NCBI GenBank assembly: GCA_041650595.1
Contig: JBAZKW010000010.1
Location: 1-64,000, forward strand
Reading direction: 5' to 3'
Source of the DNA: CALFCX01 sp041650595
Lineage (GTDB): Bacteria; Margulisbacteria; WOR-1; JAKLHX01
DNA: 64,000 nucleotides
The notes beneath the pieces were generated by a model that worked only from the letters and a program-made list of their open reading frames with translations, was not told where the DNA came from and made no database searches. Position 1 is the first letter of the stretch; each line of letters opens with the position of its first letter. This document shows positions 18,512 to 28,703 of the stretch, piece after piece. The position numbers and the translations under genes are program-made.

Positions 18512-20752
18512 ATGTTCGGCAAGAAAAGACTGAATGTGGCCTTTGTGGGAAATCACCTGCCCAGGATCTGCGGGATCGCCACTTTTACTACGGACATCTG
18601 CGAATCTGTCACCAAAAACCTTTCGCACAGCTCTAATGTGTTTGTAATCGCGGTAAACGACAACAACAAGACTTATGATTACCCGAAAGAAGTCATCGGC
18701 ACCATCGATCAGGAAACGCAAAAAGATTATATAAACGCCGCCAATATAATAAACACCAGTAACGCCGAGGTCGTCTGTCTGCAGCACGAATACGGCATAT
18801 ACGGCGGTTGGGACGGCGCATATATAATGTCGCTTCTTTCGAGGCTCAATATCCCCGTAGTGACCACTTTGCACACGGTGCTCATGTCCCCTTCCCCGAA
18901 CCAGAAAAAAATAATGACGGAGATAGTCTCAAGGTCCGAAAAAGTGGTGGTGATGAGCAAAAAAGCCATAGAATTTTTGACGGACATTTATGGGGTCAAC
19001 AAAGACAAGATAGAGCTGATACTGCACGGGACCCCTGATTTTCCTTCGATCGATTCTTCCCATTTCAAAAAAAGGTTCAAGCTCGAAGGCAGGAAGATGC
19101 TCTTTACTTTCGGACTTTTGTCCCCCAACAAAGGGATCGAGACAGTGCTTAATGCGCTTCCGGAAGTAGTAGAACAGTTCCCCGATATAACCTATGTAGT
19201 CCTCGGAAAGACCCATCCCCATATCCTGAAAGAACAGGGCGAAAAATACAGGATGCAGCTCATGAAGCTCACGGAAAAACTGGGCCTCAAATCAAACGTC
19301 ATATTTGACAACAGGTTCGTGACGATCGAAGAATTAAAAGCCTGGCTTTCGGCTTCCGACATCTACATAACGCCATATATGAACAAAGCGCAAATTGTCA
19401 GCGGCACGCTTTCATACGCGATAAGTTCCGGGAATGCGACGATCTCGACGCCTTATTGGCATGCGAAAGAAATATTGAGTGACGGCACAGGAGTACTGTT
19501 TGACTTTAACGATCACAAATCCCTGGCAAAAATATTAAAAGAACTGCTGTCGGACGAAAAGAAGCTGAAAGAGATGCAGAAAAAAGCTTTCAACTTTGGC
19601 AAGCAAACAACGTGGAAAAAGATCTCTCATAAATACATAGATGTTCTTTCTTCTTCCGCCCAGAAAAAGCCCAAAGAACAGCTGGCATACGCAAAATCTT
19701 CCGCCGTAATGAGACTGCCGGAGTTCGATCTGACACACATAAAACGGCTGACGGATGATACCGGAATAATACAACACGCAAAATACATAGTCCCGGACCG
19801 CAGCACCGGTTATTGCATAGACGACAATTCAAGAGCCCTTATGATGGTGGTCTGGGCATGGGCTCTCCTAAAAAACGAGGTCGCTCAAAAAATGCTCTCA
19901 GTATACTGCAGTTTTATGAATTTTATGCAAAAAGAAGACGGCAAGTTCAAAAACTTCTTAGATTACAACCGGACTTTTATGGACATCGAAGGGTCAGACG
20001 ATTCCAACGGAAGGACCATCTGGGCCTGCGGATATATCATCTGGAAATCTCCGAATGAGTCGTATAGGTCTATGGCCAGCGAGTGTTTCAGAAAGACCTT
20101 TGGCAATATCCCAAAACTCAACCTGCGGGGCAAAGCATTTGCGATACTCGGCCTTTGTTCGTACCTTAGAGCTTACCAGAACGACGAAAAGGCCTTTGTA
20201 CTGCTCAAAGAATGTACCAGACATCTGCTCGAAGCTTATGGCCGAAAAAGAGACGGGACGTGGCATTGGTTTGAGGATATCCTCTGCTACGACAATGCGA
20301 TAATGCCCATGGCGCTTTTCAACGCTTACCAGCACCTAAAAGAAGAAGCTGTCTTGAAAACGGCGGTGGAATCCCTCGCTTTTCTAGAAAATCTTACCTT
20401 TAAGAACGGAAAGATGTCCGTGATCGGCAATAACGGATGGTATAGTAAAGGACAAACCAGAGCCCAATTTGACCAGCAGCCAATTGACGCGGCAGCCATG
20501 GTAATGGCATTACAATCAGCATACAGAGCAACGCACAACAAAGAATATCTGACAAGAATGAAAGAGGCTTTTGACTGGTTTATGGGAGAGAACGACTTAG
20601 GGATGTCGCTTTACGACATAGAGACAAAAGGCTGCGCAGACGGACTGCACAAGGACGGCGTCAGCATGAACCAGGGCGCGGAAAGCACGATATCGTTCAT
20701 GTTGGCGCTCCTGGCCATGATAGAGGAATACGAAATAGAAAGCCTGGCTTAG
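18512..20752 (+). CDS. GT4 glycosyltransferase fused to an (alpha/alpha)6-type domain
   Basis: 746 residues. The N-terminal ~380 residues form a GT-B family 4 glycosyltransferase: NHLPRICGIATFTTDI near the start, LQHEYGIYGG, TLHTVLMSP, and the nucleotide-sugar region FTFGLLSPNKGIETVL and ITPYMNKAQIVSGTLSYAI. The C-terminal ~350 residues have (alpha/alpha)-barrel-like helices with DDNSRALM, DSNGRTIWACG, WHWFEDILCYDNA and GAESTISFMLALL, typical of six-hairpin glycosidase-like folds. The product may build or trim a mannose- or glucose-containing glycan. AGGAGG 7 bases before ATG; the preceding lpdA stop overlaps the spacing. Convergent with the GH130 gene, with a 1-base gap. Confidence 0.8.
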   Translation: MFGKKRLNVAFVGNHLPRICGIATFTTDICESVTKNLSHSSNVFVIAVNDNNKTYDYPKEVIGTIDQETQKDYINAANIINTSNAEVVCLQHEYGIYGGWDGAYIMSLLSRLNIPVVTTLHTVLMSPSPNQKKIMTEIVSRSEKVVVMSKKAIEFLTDIYGVNKDKIELILHGTPDFPSIDSSHFKKRFKLEGRKMLFTFGLLSPNKGIETVLNALPEVVEQFPDITYVVLGKTHPHILKEQGEKYRMQLMKLTEKLGLKSNVIFDNRFVTIEELKAWLSASDIYITPYMNKAQIVSGTLSYAISSGNATISTPYWHAKEILSDGTGVLFDFNDHKSLAKILKELLSDEKKLKEMQKKAFNFGKQTTWKKISHKYIDVLSSSAQKKPKEQLAYAKSSAVMRLPEFDLTHIKRLTDDTGIIQHAKYIVPDRSTGYCIDDNSRALMMVVWAWALLKNEVAQKMLSVYCSFMNFMQKEDGKFKNFLDYNRTFMDIEGSDDSNGRTIWACGYIIWKSPNESYRSMASECFRKTFGNIPKLNLRGKAFAILGLCSYLRAYQNDEKAFVLLKECTRHLLEAYGRKRDGTWHWFEDILCYDNAIMPMALFNAYQHLKEEAVLKTAVESLAFLENLTFKNGKMSVIGNNGWYSKGQTRAQFDQQPIDAAAMVMALQSAYRATHNKEYLTRMKEAFDWFMGENDLGMSLYDIETKGCADGLHKDGVSMNQGAESTISFMLALLAMIEEYEIESLA

Positions 20753-20753
20753 A

Positions 20754-22328
20754 TCAGGTAGCCAACTTACCCAGAAGTTCTTTGACGGATATTATCGCTA
20801 TATGGGATATCGAGTCCGAGGTCGCGTACGGGATGATAATATCCTCGTTCAAGATCATCGCTCCGCAGGTATAAACTACATTGGGAACATAGCCTTCCCT
20901 CTCTTCTTCGGCAGGAACAATAAGAGGTTCTTTAAGATGCCCGATAACTTTTGAAGGGTCATTAAGGTCCAGTAAAACTGCTCCAATGCAGTATTTTCTC
21001 ATAGGGCCTACGCCGTGGGTCAGCATTATCCATCCCTTTTCTGTCTCGATTGGACTTCCGCAATTGCCGATCTGAACTATCTCCCAGGGAAACTCCGGAG
21101 ATATTATCCTTACTCCCTCGTACCAGAAATCAATATTATCGGAATACATAAGATAAAGGCTCTCCCCGTCGCTTCTGCCGACCATCGCAAAGCGCCCGTT
21201 TATCTTGCGGGGAAAAAGCGCCATTCCTTTATTTTTGGCCATAGAACCGTTCAACGTCTTCATCTTGAAGTGATGAAAGTCGTTTGTCTCTATAAGCTGC
21301 GGCATTATATCCAAACCGTTGTAAGCGGTATAGGTGGCAAAATATTTCACGCTTTTGTCATCGTCAACAAAACGGACAAACCTGGCGTCTTCCACTCCGT
21401 TGCTCTCTGTCGGCGAAACCGGAAAAATGACCCTCTCGCTTATCAGGTGCAGCGGAGAAAAAAGTATCTCATAATTTGACTTAAGAAGCCATAATATTCT
21501 GTCCCCGGACTTTTTTATGTCCTCTTTTTGAAAAACTTCCTTTGTCTCTTCATTTTTTATCGCCGCCTCCATTTCTTCCACACAAAAAGTATCGCCAACT
21601 GCGTCAAGGATAGCCTTCATAACATCATCCAGATAATGAAGATCCTCGAGCTTCATAACGACAAGCTTTTTATCGTAGCGGCTATTCAAGATTATTTCCG
21701 GGGTCCCCACATAGCGGCTTATCGGCTCGACAAAAATATCGTTCAGGCGGTCGATCACCGCGCTCCTGAACACTATTGAAGAAATATGCCCCTCTCCGGT
21801 AGCCCTAAAGCTGAGCAGCACCCTGGTCTGTCCGGGCTTTAGATCATTTTGCTTAGGGTATATCACAATAGAAGGATTAAACAGAGCCGCAGATTCTATC
21901 GCGTACTCCATCGTAAAATACGCGCCGATAAGAAGCTTTCTTTCATCGGAAAGCCCGGCTCTCTCCGGCAAAAAAGGCATGACTTCCATGAAATTCCTGC
22001 GAAAGACATCTTCGATCCTTCTGTGCCTTTTTGAAAAATTAAAATAAACGCCGCGCAATGTTCTAACAACCTCATCTTCACTTAGGGACAGTATCCTTGA
22101 AATGATATTTTGCAATTTTTCTTTGGAGGAAGGCATGGAAAACTTTGTAATAACCCGGCTCTTGTCCGGGCTGAACATATCTATTTTTTTATTGGAGAAC
22201 CTTTTGAACCTGCGGCCGATCTCACGCATGGTTTTGGGCTTTGAAGCGTCAAGACGCCTGTTTTTGACTATAGTGAGACTATCGGAAAGATAATCTCCGT
22301 TGTTTTTCTTGGAATTGTTAAAGAACAT
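20754..22328 (-). CDS. GH130-family glycoside phosphorylase or hydrolase
   Basis: 524 residues. The C-terminal five-bladed propeller signatures of GH130 are visible: GVEDARFVRF, TYTAYNG, KNKGMALFPRKINGRFAMVGR, GNCGSPIETEKGWIMLTHGVG, and GAVLLDLNDPSKVIGHLKEPLIVP ending in VVYTCGA and IIPYATSDS. Family members phosphorolyse or hydrolyse beta-mannosides (family knowledge). An N-terminal ~170-residue extension precedes the domain, as in some GH130 subgroups. Pairing with the adjacent GT4 fusion suggests synthesis and turnover of a mannoside. TATAAT at 22340-22345 lies 11 bases before the ATG with no ribosome site. Confidence 0.85.
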   Translation of the reverse strand: MFFNNSKKNNGDYLSDSLTIVKNRRLDASKPKTMREIGRRFKRFSNKKIDMFSPDKSRVITKFSMPSSKEKLQNIISRILSLSEDEVVRTLRGVYFNFSKRHRRIEDVFRRNFMEVMPFLPERAGLSDERKLLIGAYFTMEYAIESAALFNPSIVIYPKQNDLKPGQTRVLLSFRATGEGHISSIVFRSAVIDRLNDIFVEPISRYVGTPEIILNSRYDKKLVVMKLEDLHYLDDVMKAILDAVGDTFCVEEMEAAIKNEETKEVFQKEDIKKSGDRILWLLKSNYEILFSPLHLISERVIFPVSPTESNGVEDARFVRFVDDDKSVKYFATYTAYNGLDIMPQLIETNDFHHFKMKTLNGSMAKNKGMALFPRKINGRFAMVGRSDGESLYLMYSDNIDFWYEGVRIISPEFPWEIVQIGNCGSPIETEKGWIMLTHGVGPMRKYCIGAVLLDLNDPSKVIGHLKEPLIVPAEEEREGYVPNVVYTCGAMILNEDIIIPYATSDSISHIAIISVKELLGKLAT

Positions 22329-22377
22329 ACCTGGGACTTATTATACATCAGGCGAAGGCAGTTTGAAAGAAAACAGC

Positions 22378-23706
22378 TTAGTTCTTTGTATAGAATCTCA
22401 ATACCGGGTTCCTCTCACTTACAGCGGGCGGGCTGCTATATCCCAGCGGCCTGTAGAGCATAGCCCAAAAGGCGTTGGCAACGGCCCTTTCAAAATCATT
22501 TTCAACGGTTTTCCTGCTGCCGAATAATCTTTGTGCTTTTGCCGGATTGGCAACCAGTTTGTCGGCATCCCCGGGCCTTCTATCTCCTATTTGTACGGGG
22601 ATAATTCTCTCACCGCTATTAAGGTCTTCCAATACTTTTTTGGACATAATCGGGATACCAAGTTCTTTTCTAATGACATTTTCCACGGTATTTATTATCT
22701 CAAGCACTGATCTGCCGGTCTTTGTGCCAAGATTGCATCTCAGATAATCCGACCTGCTTGAACAATCGAACAATCTGTTTAATGCCGCCATATGATAATA
22801 GAGCATCGTATCCATGTCTATATAATCCCTGATACATGTTCCGTCAGGCGTTGCGTAATCCTTCCCAAGAACGGTTAGATGTCTTCTGTTGCCCTCAAGA
22901 TAGCTTTGTGCAATGCTCTCCGCATCGTAACCGGAAAGTTTGAGCCCCATTCTTGAAATAAGATTATATATTGCAACCTGTATCGCGATCGGTATCAGAT
23001 GGCTTTCGCTGCCTATCCCGTGGTCCTCTCTTAAACACCTTTCGTCGGTTGATCCAAAAACATTAAAATAATTGAGAGATGTTGCCCTGATCCCGTATTC
23101 TACTGACTCAAGTACATGATTGAGAAACGCTTTTGTCAGGGCATATATGTTTTTTGGCTCGATCAACGCTCTCTCTCCAAGAGGCTTTGTGGATGTCCGA
23201 TAGATGGCAGCTGTATTTGAGAAAAGCAGTCTTAAACATCCCACCTCACTCATTGCGTCTAAAAGGTGAAGTCCGCCACCGATGTTGTTTACGGCATAGC
23301 GTAATTTTTCTCTTTCTGATTGCCCAACTTCGATGAGCGAGGCGGCGTGAACAACCGCTGCTTTTGGCTTATGTCTAGGCGATTTAGGATAAAATTCGGT
23401 CATGGCACCAAGTACATCACAATATTCTCGAAGATCAACCGGAAAGAACTTCACCCCGGTAATATCACAGATCTCGATATGCCCGTTCACAAGGCTGTCT
23501 AGTATCGAAGGGTTAAATCCTTTTCTCATTGCCTCAATTACAATATTGCTTCCCACATTACCGGCACCGCCTGTAATCAATACAGATGGGGCTTCCGGTT
23601 CGATCCTTTTTCGCAGCCCCGCCATCTCCCGTCTGAGAGCTACTTCATGTCTCCCGATCGTGTTTAAAGTAGACCTGACCAGATTATTGTTGACTCGCAC
23701 AGGCAT
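22378..23706 (-). CDS. galE: UDP-glucose 4-epimerase-like SDR with N-terminal extension
   Basis: 442 residues from the ATG at 23706 (GAAGGG upstream). The dinucleotide motif ITGGAGNVGSNIV lies near residue 45, whereas normal GalE begins almost at this motif. The extra ~43 residues are basic (VRVNNNLVRSTLNTIGRHEVALRREMAGLRKR). Other SDR landmarks are VVHAASLIEV, SNTAAIY, YALTKAF (Y-x3-K) and YFNVFG, plus GTCIRDYID and GDRRPGDADKLVA. The substrate may be UDP-glucose/galactose or a relative. It stands behind a sigma-28-like promoter, unlike ordinary sugar genes here, so it may serve a regulon-specific glycan. Confidence 0.8.
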   Translation of the reverse strand: MPVRVNNNLVRSTLNTIGRHEVALRREMAGLRKRIEPEAPSVLITGGAGNVGSNIVIEAMRKGFNPSILDSLVNGHIEICDITGVKFFPVDLREYCDVLGAMTEFYPKSPRHKPKAAVVHAASLIEVGQSEREKLRYAVNNIGGGLHLLDAMSEVGCLRLLFSNTAAIYRTSTKPLGERALIEPKNIYALTKAFLNHVLESVEYGIRATSLNYFNVFGSTDERCLREDHGIGSESHLIPIAIQVAIYNLISRMGLKLSGYDAESIAQSYLEGNRRHLTVLGKDYATPDGTCIRDYIDMDTMLYYHMAALNRLFDCSSRSDYLRCNLGTKTGRSVLEIINTVENVIRKELGIPIMSKKVLEDLNSGERIIPVQIGDRRPGDADKLVANPAKAQRLFGSRKTVENDFERAVANAFWAMLYRPLGYSSPPAVSERNPVLRFYTKN

Positions 23707-23735
23707 TATTATTCCCTTCAAAAGATTCCAAATAG

Positions 23736-23763
23736 TTATCGCAATAAAAATGGGGAAATTTCA
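23736..23763 (-). promoter_or_regulatory. Sigma-28-like promoter for the epimerase gene
   Basis: TGAAATTT (23756-23763), 14 bases, CGATAA (23736-23741), 29 bases before the ATG. Confidence 0.75.
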
Positions 23764-23831
23764 GACAATCTGCTTTTCGTCGGTCCCGATCCCCCAGCTC
23801 TGCCGCCGTGAGGACAGAAGCATTTTTTGTT

Positions 23832-26215
23832 CTATGCACTCTTTTGTTCGGAAAATATATATCCGTATTCATAACCGCTCCCAGTCGAATATCTTATCTT
23901 TGCGTATTGTTTGCCGTCAATTGTTATTTGCGGCTCTAACAGTTGTTTGAGCCTATCCCCTTTTCCCAGAAACTTACCTGATGGATATCCTGACGCATCG
24001 AAGACCTCGACCCTCGCGGAGTCATTAGATATTGCTATCTCCTGATAATCCAGGGCAATGCAAAGATATTCAAACGCCGTAAGATCTCCCTTCTTATCTG
24101 CCAAAAGACTTCTCACATCATCCGTAAAGGCTTTCACGCCTTGTGCATACGGCACCGAAGCATATTTGCCGTCAATATTCTTTAACAATACCGAAAAAAC
24201 GCTTTGAAAATCTTTGAGATCTGCACCGACTTCCGTCATAGACAACAGATTAATCATCCTGCCGATATTTGACAAGATCATCTCCTTCGGATGAAACGCT
24301 TCGACAAAATCCTTTATTCCCGGATCCTTTAACCTTAAAAACACTGCATCTATTTCTTTGGACAATTTATCCTGATCTATATCCTGCAATATCAATCCGG
24401 ATATTATCGGATTGAAGACATCATAAGAATTATTAGCCTGCACATAAAGCTTGTTTATTTCATCGGTCCTTTCAGGCAATAAATGAACAAGCTCAGCTAT
24501 ATCTGCTTTATCCATCATACCGTTAAACCCGAAACTGTTATCATCGATAAATCCGCAAAAAGACGAATGCTTTTTGATATAATCCTGCAACACGGCTTTC
24601 TCAGTCTCATTTATCGTCATATATGCCGTTGAAAATTGCGCAGATAATATTTTCGCAACAAAATAAGGCGTCATAGTAGGATAAGTGTCCATATCCGTAT
24701 TAAGGACATCCTTTCCGGGATTTTTAAAATCCAGGGTTCCAACCGTATTCGCCACAGAAAGCGCATTCATATTTTGCAACCCATCAATCCCGATCATTTT
24801 GTCAAACAGATCGCCGGCCAGATATGTACTCCCTTCATTCAAAAGCGTTTCTTTCTTTACATTTACGGGGATAGATGGATCTCTCTCCCAACGAGCATGG
24901 ACTGCTTCGTGGAACAATGTTGATGCCAACGACTCAGCGGAATCATTTCTGCTCAAGACGACAATTCCGTTGCCTATATACAATCCTCCGTCATTAAATT
25001 CTTTTGTGCCAACGAACAGCCCTGTCAGCTCTTTGCTCGGCATATCATCGGTTATGATTATCCTTCGGACAGCCGCATTGACATAGTCCATGGCAGTCAC
25101 GCTTTTGTCATCAGTCAATGAAACCGAATCAAGGATTCTTTTTACTTCATCAGGTAACTGGCCCGGAGTATAAATAAACACCCTATTTTTTCTTTCCGGA
25201 GAATCGTTGCGGATCGTTTTTTCTCTGATAAAATTTTCAACAATATCCAATTGGGCAGGATCTCCGCCCATTACTGCAAAATCCTGACGGCACTCGGATA
25301 ATATATCGCTGATATCGCATATTTTTTGAACATCAGGATCGTCGGCCTCCAGCAAGGCAAAAAGACCTTCCAATCCGGACTTGTAAGTGCCCGCAATGCC
25401 GAACAGAGAATACAGGTCATCATATTTTTCCGGAGTCAATTGTGCATATTGGCTGTGATACTTCGCATTGTCTATTGCCCTCTTGCCATCAAATTCATCC
25501 TTCAGGAATATATTCGCGGCCAACAATATCTCCTCGTTCGAAAAGCCGTAACTATGGGCCATGTTTTGCAGGGCATTGGACTTAAAAAGATGCGCCTTTC
25601 TGGCAGCGCTCCCCCACACTGAACCGCAAGCACGTCTTTCATGTTGGGATATTTTGTCAAGAACGGCTTTTTTATTCTCTTCGGATGGCTTACTTGCGTA
25701 TTTCTCCAAAAGCCCGACATCTTCGGGATCGGCAAAGGAGTCTTGAGTATGTCTTGAAATATCAATATATTCCGCATCGCTGAACACTCCCAGTGATTCT
25801 GCTGCAAATTCTAAAGCGGAAAGGTTCCGTGTCGCCCATGCCAACTTTTCTCTTCCAGTATATCTATCAAAAAACTCTTTGTTGCGGTCAAACATTCTTT
25901 GCGTAATTAAGTCTTTCGCGGCCGTAGTGTCCTTGCCTTCTCCCTTAAGCCGTCTGTATTCAGATAAGAGTGCATTATCTTCCTCGAGCAGGTCGGGATA
26001 TTGCTCATTCTGGGCTCAACAACCGCTTTTTCCTTGACATAGGTAACCGCTTTTCCGGCAACTTCTCCAAGAAACGATAATACTGTTTTATACGAAGGGC
26101 GCAATGACTGGTCCGGCAAAGACGGAGTCTTGCGATCTATCAATGACGGGACGGGAACCGAAGATGAGGCAGGAGAAGCACTTTGAGGACCAGTAATATT
26201 TTCACTTGCACCCAT
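23832..26215 (-). CDS. HEXXH metallopeptidase-like protein, interrupted by a frameshift
   Basis: Two frames make one gene. The upstream frame starts at 26215 (CGGAGGGATCTC before ATG) and codes a Ser/Pro-rich N-terminus of ~65 residues. Near 26012-26014 the reading continues in another frame as QNEQYPDLLEEDNALL ... and runs to 23832. One missing C in the CCC run would restore a single ~795-residue protein. Near the middle, LASTLFHEAVHARWER gives an HExxH zinc motif, with a following LNEGSTYLAG that could carry the third ligand. The last ~60 residues resemble an SH3-like beta domain. Cause is either a sequencing error, a real mutation or programmed slippage; I cannot tell which. Confidence 0.65.
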
Positions 26216-26265
26216 TTGAGATCCCTCCGATTTCTATAATGTTGGCTAAATCAATCCTATTATTA

Positions 26266-26293
26266 TAGTCGTTCCGGCAACGATAAAACTTGT
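26266..26293 (-). promoter_or_regulatory. Weak sigma-28-like promoter variant
   Basis: ACAAGTTT (26286-26293), 14 bases, CGACTA (26266-26271), 50 bases before the ATG at 26215. Same diverged -35 box as at 3827-3854. Confidence 0.4.
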
Positions 26294-26300
26294 ATAGAAT

Positions 26301-26936
26301 CTAGATGTTTGCGAAACGCGGCAGATCAATCAAGAAGGCTGTGTTTATGAATTGCGAAACTATCTTAATATTATCTTTCTGTATGGAAGATATTGCTCCC
26401 TTACGCGCCCTATTGAACACTATCCCCGCGATCTTAAGCCCTCTCTTTTTTATCGCCTCCGCAGTGAGTAGCGTATGATTTATCGCACCAAGCTTGTTGC
26501 CGACCACCAAAAGCACGGGGATCTTCAATTCTTTGACCAGATCAAGAAGCAGCGTCTTTTCGTTTAAAGGGACCAGTGCTCCCCCCACCCCTTCGATTAT
26601 CACAAAGTCAAACATCCCGCACAACTTTTTGTAGGCGTTTTTTAACTTTTTTACATCTACCTTCTTACCCTCTAATTTTGCTGCCAGATGAGGAGAAGAT
26701 GCAAAGGCAAACCTATAAGGACAAACAAGATCAATAATATCTTTAACATCGCGGCGTTTCTTACCCATCAGCGTGAGATGTGCGGCGATATCCTTGGGGA
26801 ATCCCTTTGAACCCGTCTGCACCCACTTTTGGGTGATAACGCTGTAACCTTTACTAAGAAGCGTTTTTGCCAAAAGTCCCGTTACAATGGTCTTTCCCAC
26901 TCCAGTATCGGTTCCGCAGACAAAGAGGGATTTCAT
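26301..26936 (-). CDS. bioD: Dethiobiotin synthetase
   Basis: 211 residues, typical length. P-loop GTDTGVGKT at residues 8-16, VIIEGVGGALVPL (EGAGG-type motif) near 95-105, and GNKLGAINHTLL near 145. It closes the ureido ring of DAPA with CO2 and ATP, giving dethiobiotin. The start overlaps the bioC stop by 4 bases (26933-26936), so translation is coupled. Confidence 0.95.
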   Translation of the reverse strand: MKSLFVCGTDTGVGKTIVTGLLAKTLLSKGYSVITQKWVQTGSKGFPKDIAAHLTLMGKKRRDVKDIIDLVCPYRFAFASSPHLAAKLEGKKVDVKKLKNAYKKLCGMFDFVIIEGVGGALVPLNEKTLLLDLVKELKIPVLLVVGNKLGAINHTLLTAEAIKKRGLKIAGIVFNRARKGAISSIQKDNIKIVSQFINTAFLIDLPRFANI

Positions 26937-27709
26937 TTTGAAGCCGAGCAGAAAAACAGCTGGTGAGTGGCTTCAAGGTTTTTGTATTTTGACTTGTACA
27001 GCTGCTCCGCTTTTTTGAGAGCCTCTTTTCCGAACAGTCCGCTGCCCGACATGGAGGTGCCCTGCGTACCGGAATATTTTATTTTTGAAAGGAGCCCTTT
27101 GAGAGACTTATTGTTCTCTTTTACCAGTTCTTCTTTTATTTCGCACTTGCTGAAATGTTTCTTGAGCAAGCCCTCCAGCTCGGCCTTGCCAAGGAATTTT
27201 TTTGAATTTATGACCATTTTTTTATTCGTAACGTCTTCCATAACCCAGGAAAGTTCGTGATATGTAAGCGGACCGAAGATCGTGAACGCTATCGTGCCGT
27301 CCTTTTTGAGCATTTTTTTGTACTTAGCCAAAGTCCTGTCCAGGTTTGAGAACCATTGCATCGTAGCATTGGAAGCGATCAGATCGTACTGTTGTTCGCT
27401 TTCGATCTCTTCGGCGTCGGCCACTACAAAGTCCACATTGTCTTTCAGCTTGTTTTTTGCCACCTCTATCATCTGCGGAGAAATATCAACCGCCGTAATA
27501 TGCGAGCTCTTGTATTTGTCCCTCAAAAGCTTTGTAAAAGTTCCCGTACCGCAGCCCACGTCCAATATCTCCAGCGCCTGCCGCTCCGGCATAAGTCCCG
27601 CAAGCTTTTGGGCCAGTTTCTTTTGTATGGCCGCGTACTTATCGTAAGTCTTTGCGTATTTGGAGAATTTTTTCCTGATGAGCTCTTTTGTCTTTGACCA
27701 CTTTAACAT
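26933..27709 (-). CDS. bioC: Malonyl-ACP O-methyltransferase
   Basis: 258 residues. SAM motif I LDVGCGTGTFTKLL, post-I VDISPQMIEVAK, motif II LIASNATMQWFSNLD, and a motif III-like KKDGTIAFTIFGPLTYHEL, all typical of BioC. N-terminal KYAKTYDKYAAIQKKLAQKL also fits the family (FnrAxtYdxhA..Q). It methylates malonyl-ACP to start pimelate synthesis on the fatty-acid machinery. It is co-transcribed with bioD. The ATG has no Shine-Dalgarno site and TA-rich -10-like sequence lies close upstream. Confidence 0.9.
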   Translation of the reverse strand: MLKWSKTKELIRKKFSKYAKTYDKYAAIQKKLAQKLAGLMPERQALEILDVGCGTGTFTKLLRDKYKSSHITAVDISPQMIEVAKNKLKDNVDFVVADAEEIESEQQYDLIASNATMQWFSNLDRTLAKYKKMLKKDGTIAFTIFGPLTYHELSWVMEDVTNKKMVINSKKFLGKAELEGLLKKHFSKCEIKEELVKENNKSLKGLLSKIKYSGTQGTSMSGSGLFGKEALKKAEQLYKSKYKNLEATHQLFFCSASK

Positions 27710-27781
27710 GACGATAGTACATTATCTCAGAACAAATAGATTTTAGTCAATAGCACCCGCGTCAACTTGTGTTTTGTTTTA

Positions 27782-27809
27782 TGAAATTTTCAAACGATCT
27801 CGTCGATAA
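27782..27809 (+). promoter_or_regulatory. Sigma-28-like promoter for the 281-residue protein
   Basis: TGAAATTT, 14 bases, CGATAA, 48 bases before the ATG at 27858. Confidence 0.75.
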
Positions 27810-27857
27810 GGATTCAGCGGCCCAATATTGAAACACAGAATTTAATAGGAACAAGTA

Positions 27858-28703
27858 ATGCAAACAGTAAGAACATTAAAAGTCGCCCCGGAATTAGCCA
27901 GCATAAGGAATATCTACTCTGCTGCGAGAGTTTTGTCACGCCTAGCTGTAAACCGGGGGGTCCAGCTTACAGCTTTTGGCTCTATTATCAAACCCGGCGA
28001 TGGAATATTGCGGAAGGAACATATCACCCGCTGCCTTACCGACGATCAAATAATCACAGATCCGGGCATCGGATCTGCCATCGGCCTTTTGGCAAGGACT
28101 GAAGAATTAACCCGTGGCATCGAATGGCTTGATAGTTTATCTGCCGAAGCCGAAGTGCTTGACGTTCCGCAAATTATCTGGAAAATAGAAAATGAATTTC
28201 CCGAATCCAAAACGCCGTGGCCAAGCAGCAAGTTTTTTGCTTTTATGATGCAATCCAACATATATAACTCTACGCTACGAATCGGCTGGGCTTTAAGAGA
28301 TAGAGCTCTTGGGATTTTGCCGTCTGATTATTCAAAAATAGGATTAGGAAGAGTTGAAATGACACCAGAGATTGCCGCGAAAAACAAGATATTCTTTGAT
28401 CCTGTGACACGGATTACCGCATTAACGCTCACAAGCTGGTGGCTGACAAGCTCCAGTATCAGGATCAGCGCATTTGGAATATTTCACGGGGAACGAGTTC
28501 TTCCCTGGGGCGAGGCTAAACACGCCACCATCCAAGGAATTTGCTTTGAGCCCATCGAAAAGAACTTTCAAATGACAGTCCAGATAGCAAGAGAGACGAC
28601 TCCTCGCACAATATGTTTCGCACCCGAAAATGTAAAAACTATTCAACTTACTCAAGCCGCGGATCCGGAAATCAAAGCTTTTGAAAGGACCGCCGAAGTT
28701 TAG
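27858..28703 (+). CDS. Unknown protein of the sigma-28-like regulon
   Basis: 281 residues, soluble, no signal peptide, no motif I recognise. The N-terminus is basic and Ala/Ser-rich (RTLKVAPELASIRNIYSAARVLSRLAVNRG), as in other members of the set. The C-terminal third is beta-rich. AGGAAC 6 bases before the ATG gives a modest ribosome site. It sits on the opposite strand between bioC and the bioH-like gene and converges on the latter with a 4-base overlap. Confidence 0.7.
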   Translation: MQTVRTLKVAPELASIRNIYSAARVLSRLAVNRGVQLTAFGSIIKPGDGILRKEHITRCLTDDQIITDPGIGSAIGLLARTEELTRGIEWLDSLSAEAEVLDVPQIIWKIENEFPESKTPWPSSKFFAFMMQSNIYNSTLRIGWALRDRALGILPSDYSKIGLGRVEMTPEIAAKNKIFFDPVTRITALTLTSWWLTSSSIRISAFGIFHGERVLPWGEAKHATIQGICFEPIEKNFQMTVQIARETTPRTICFAPENVKTIQLTQAADPEIKAFERTAEV

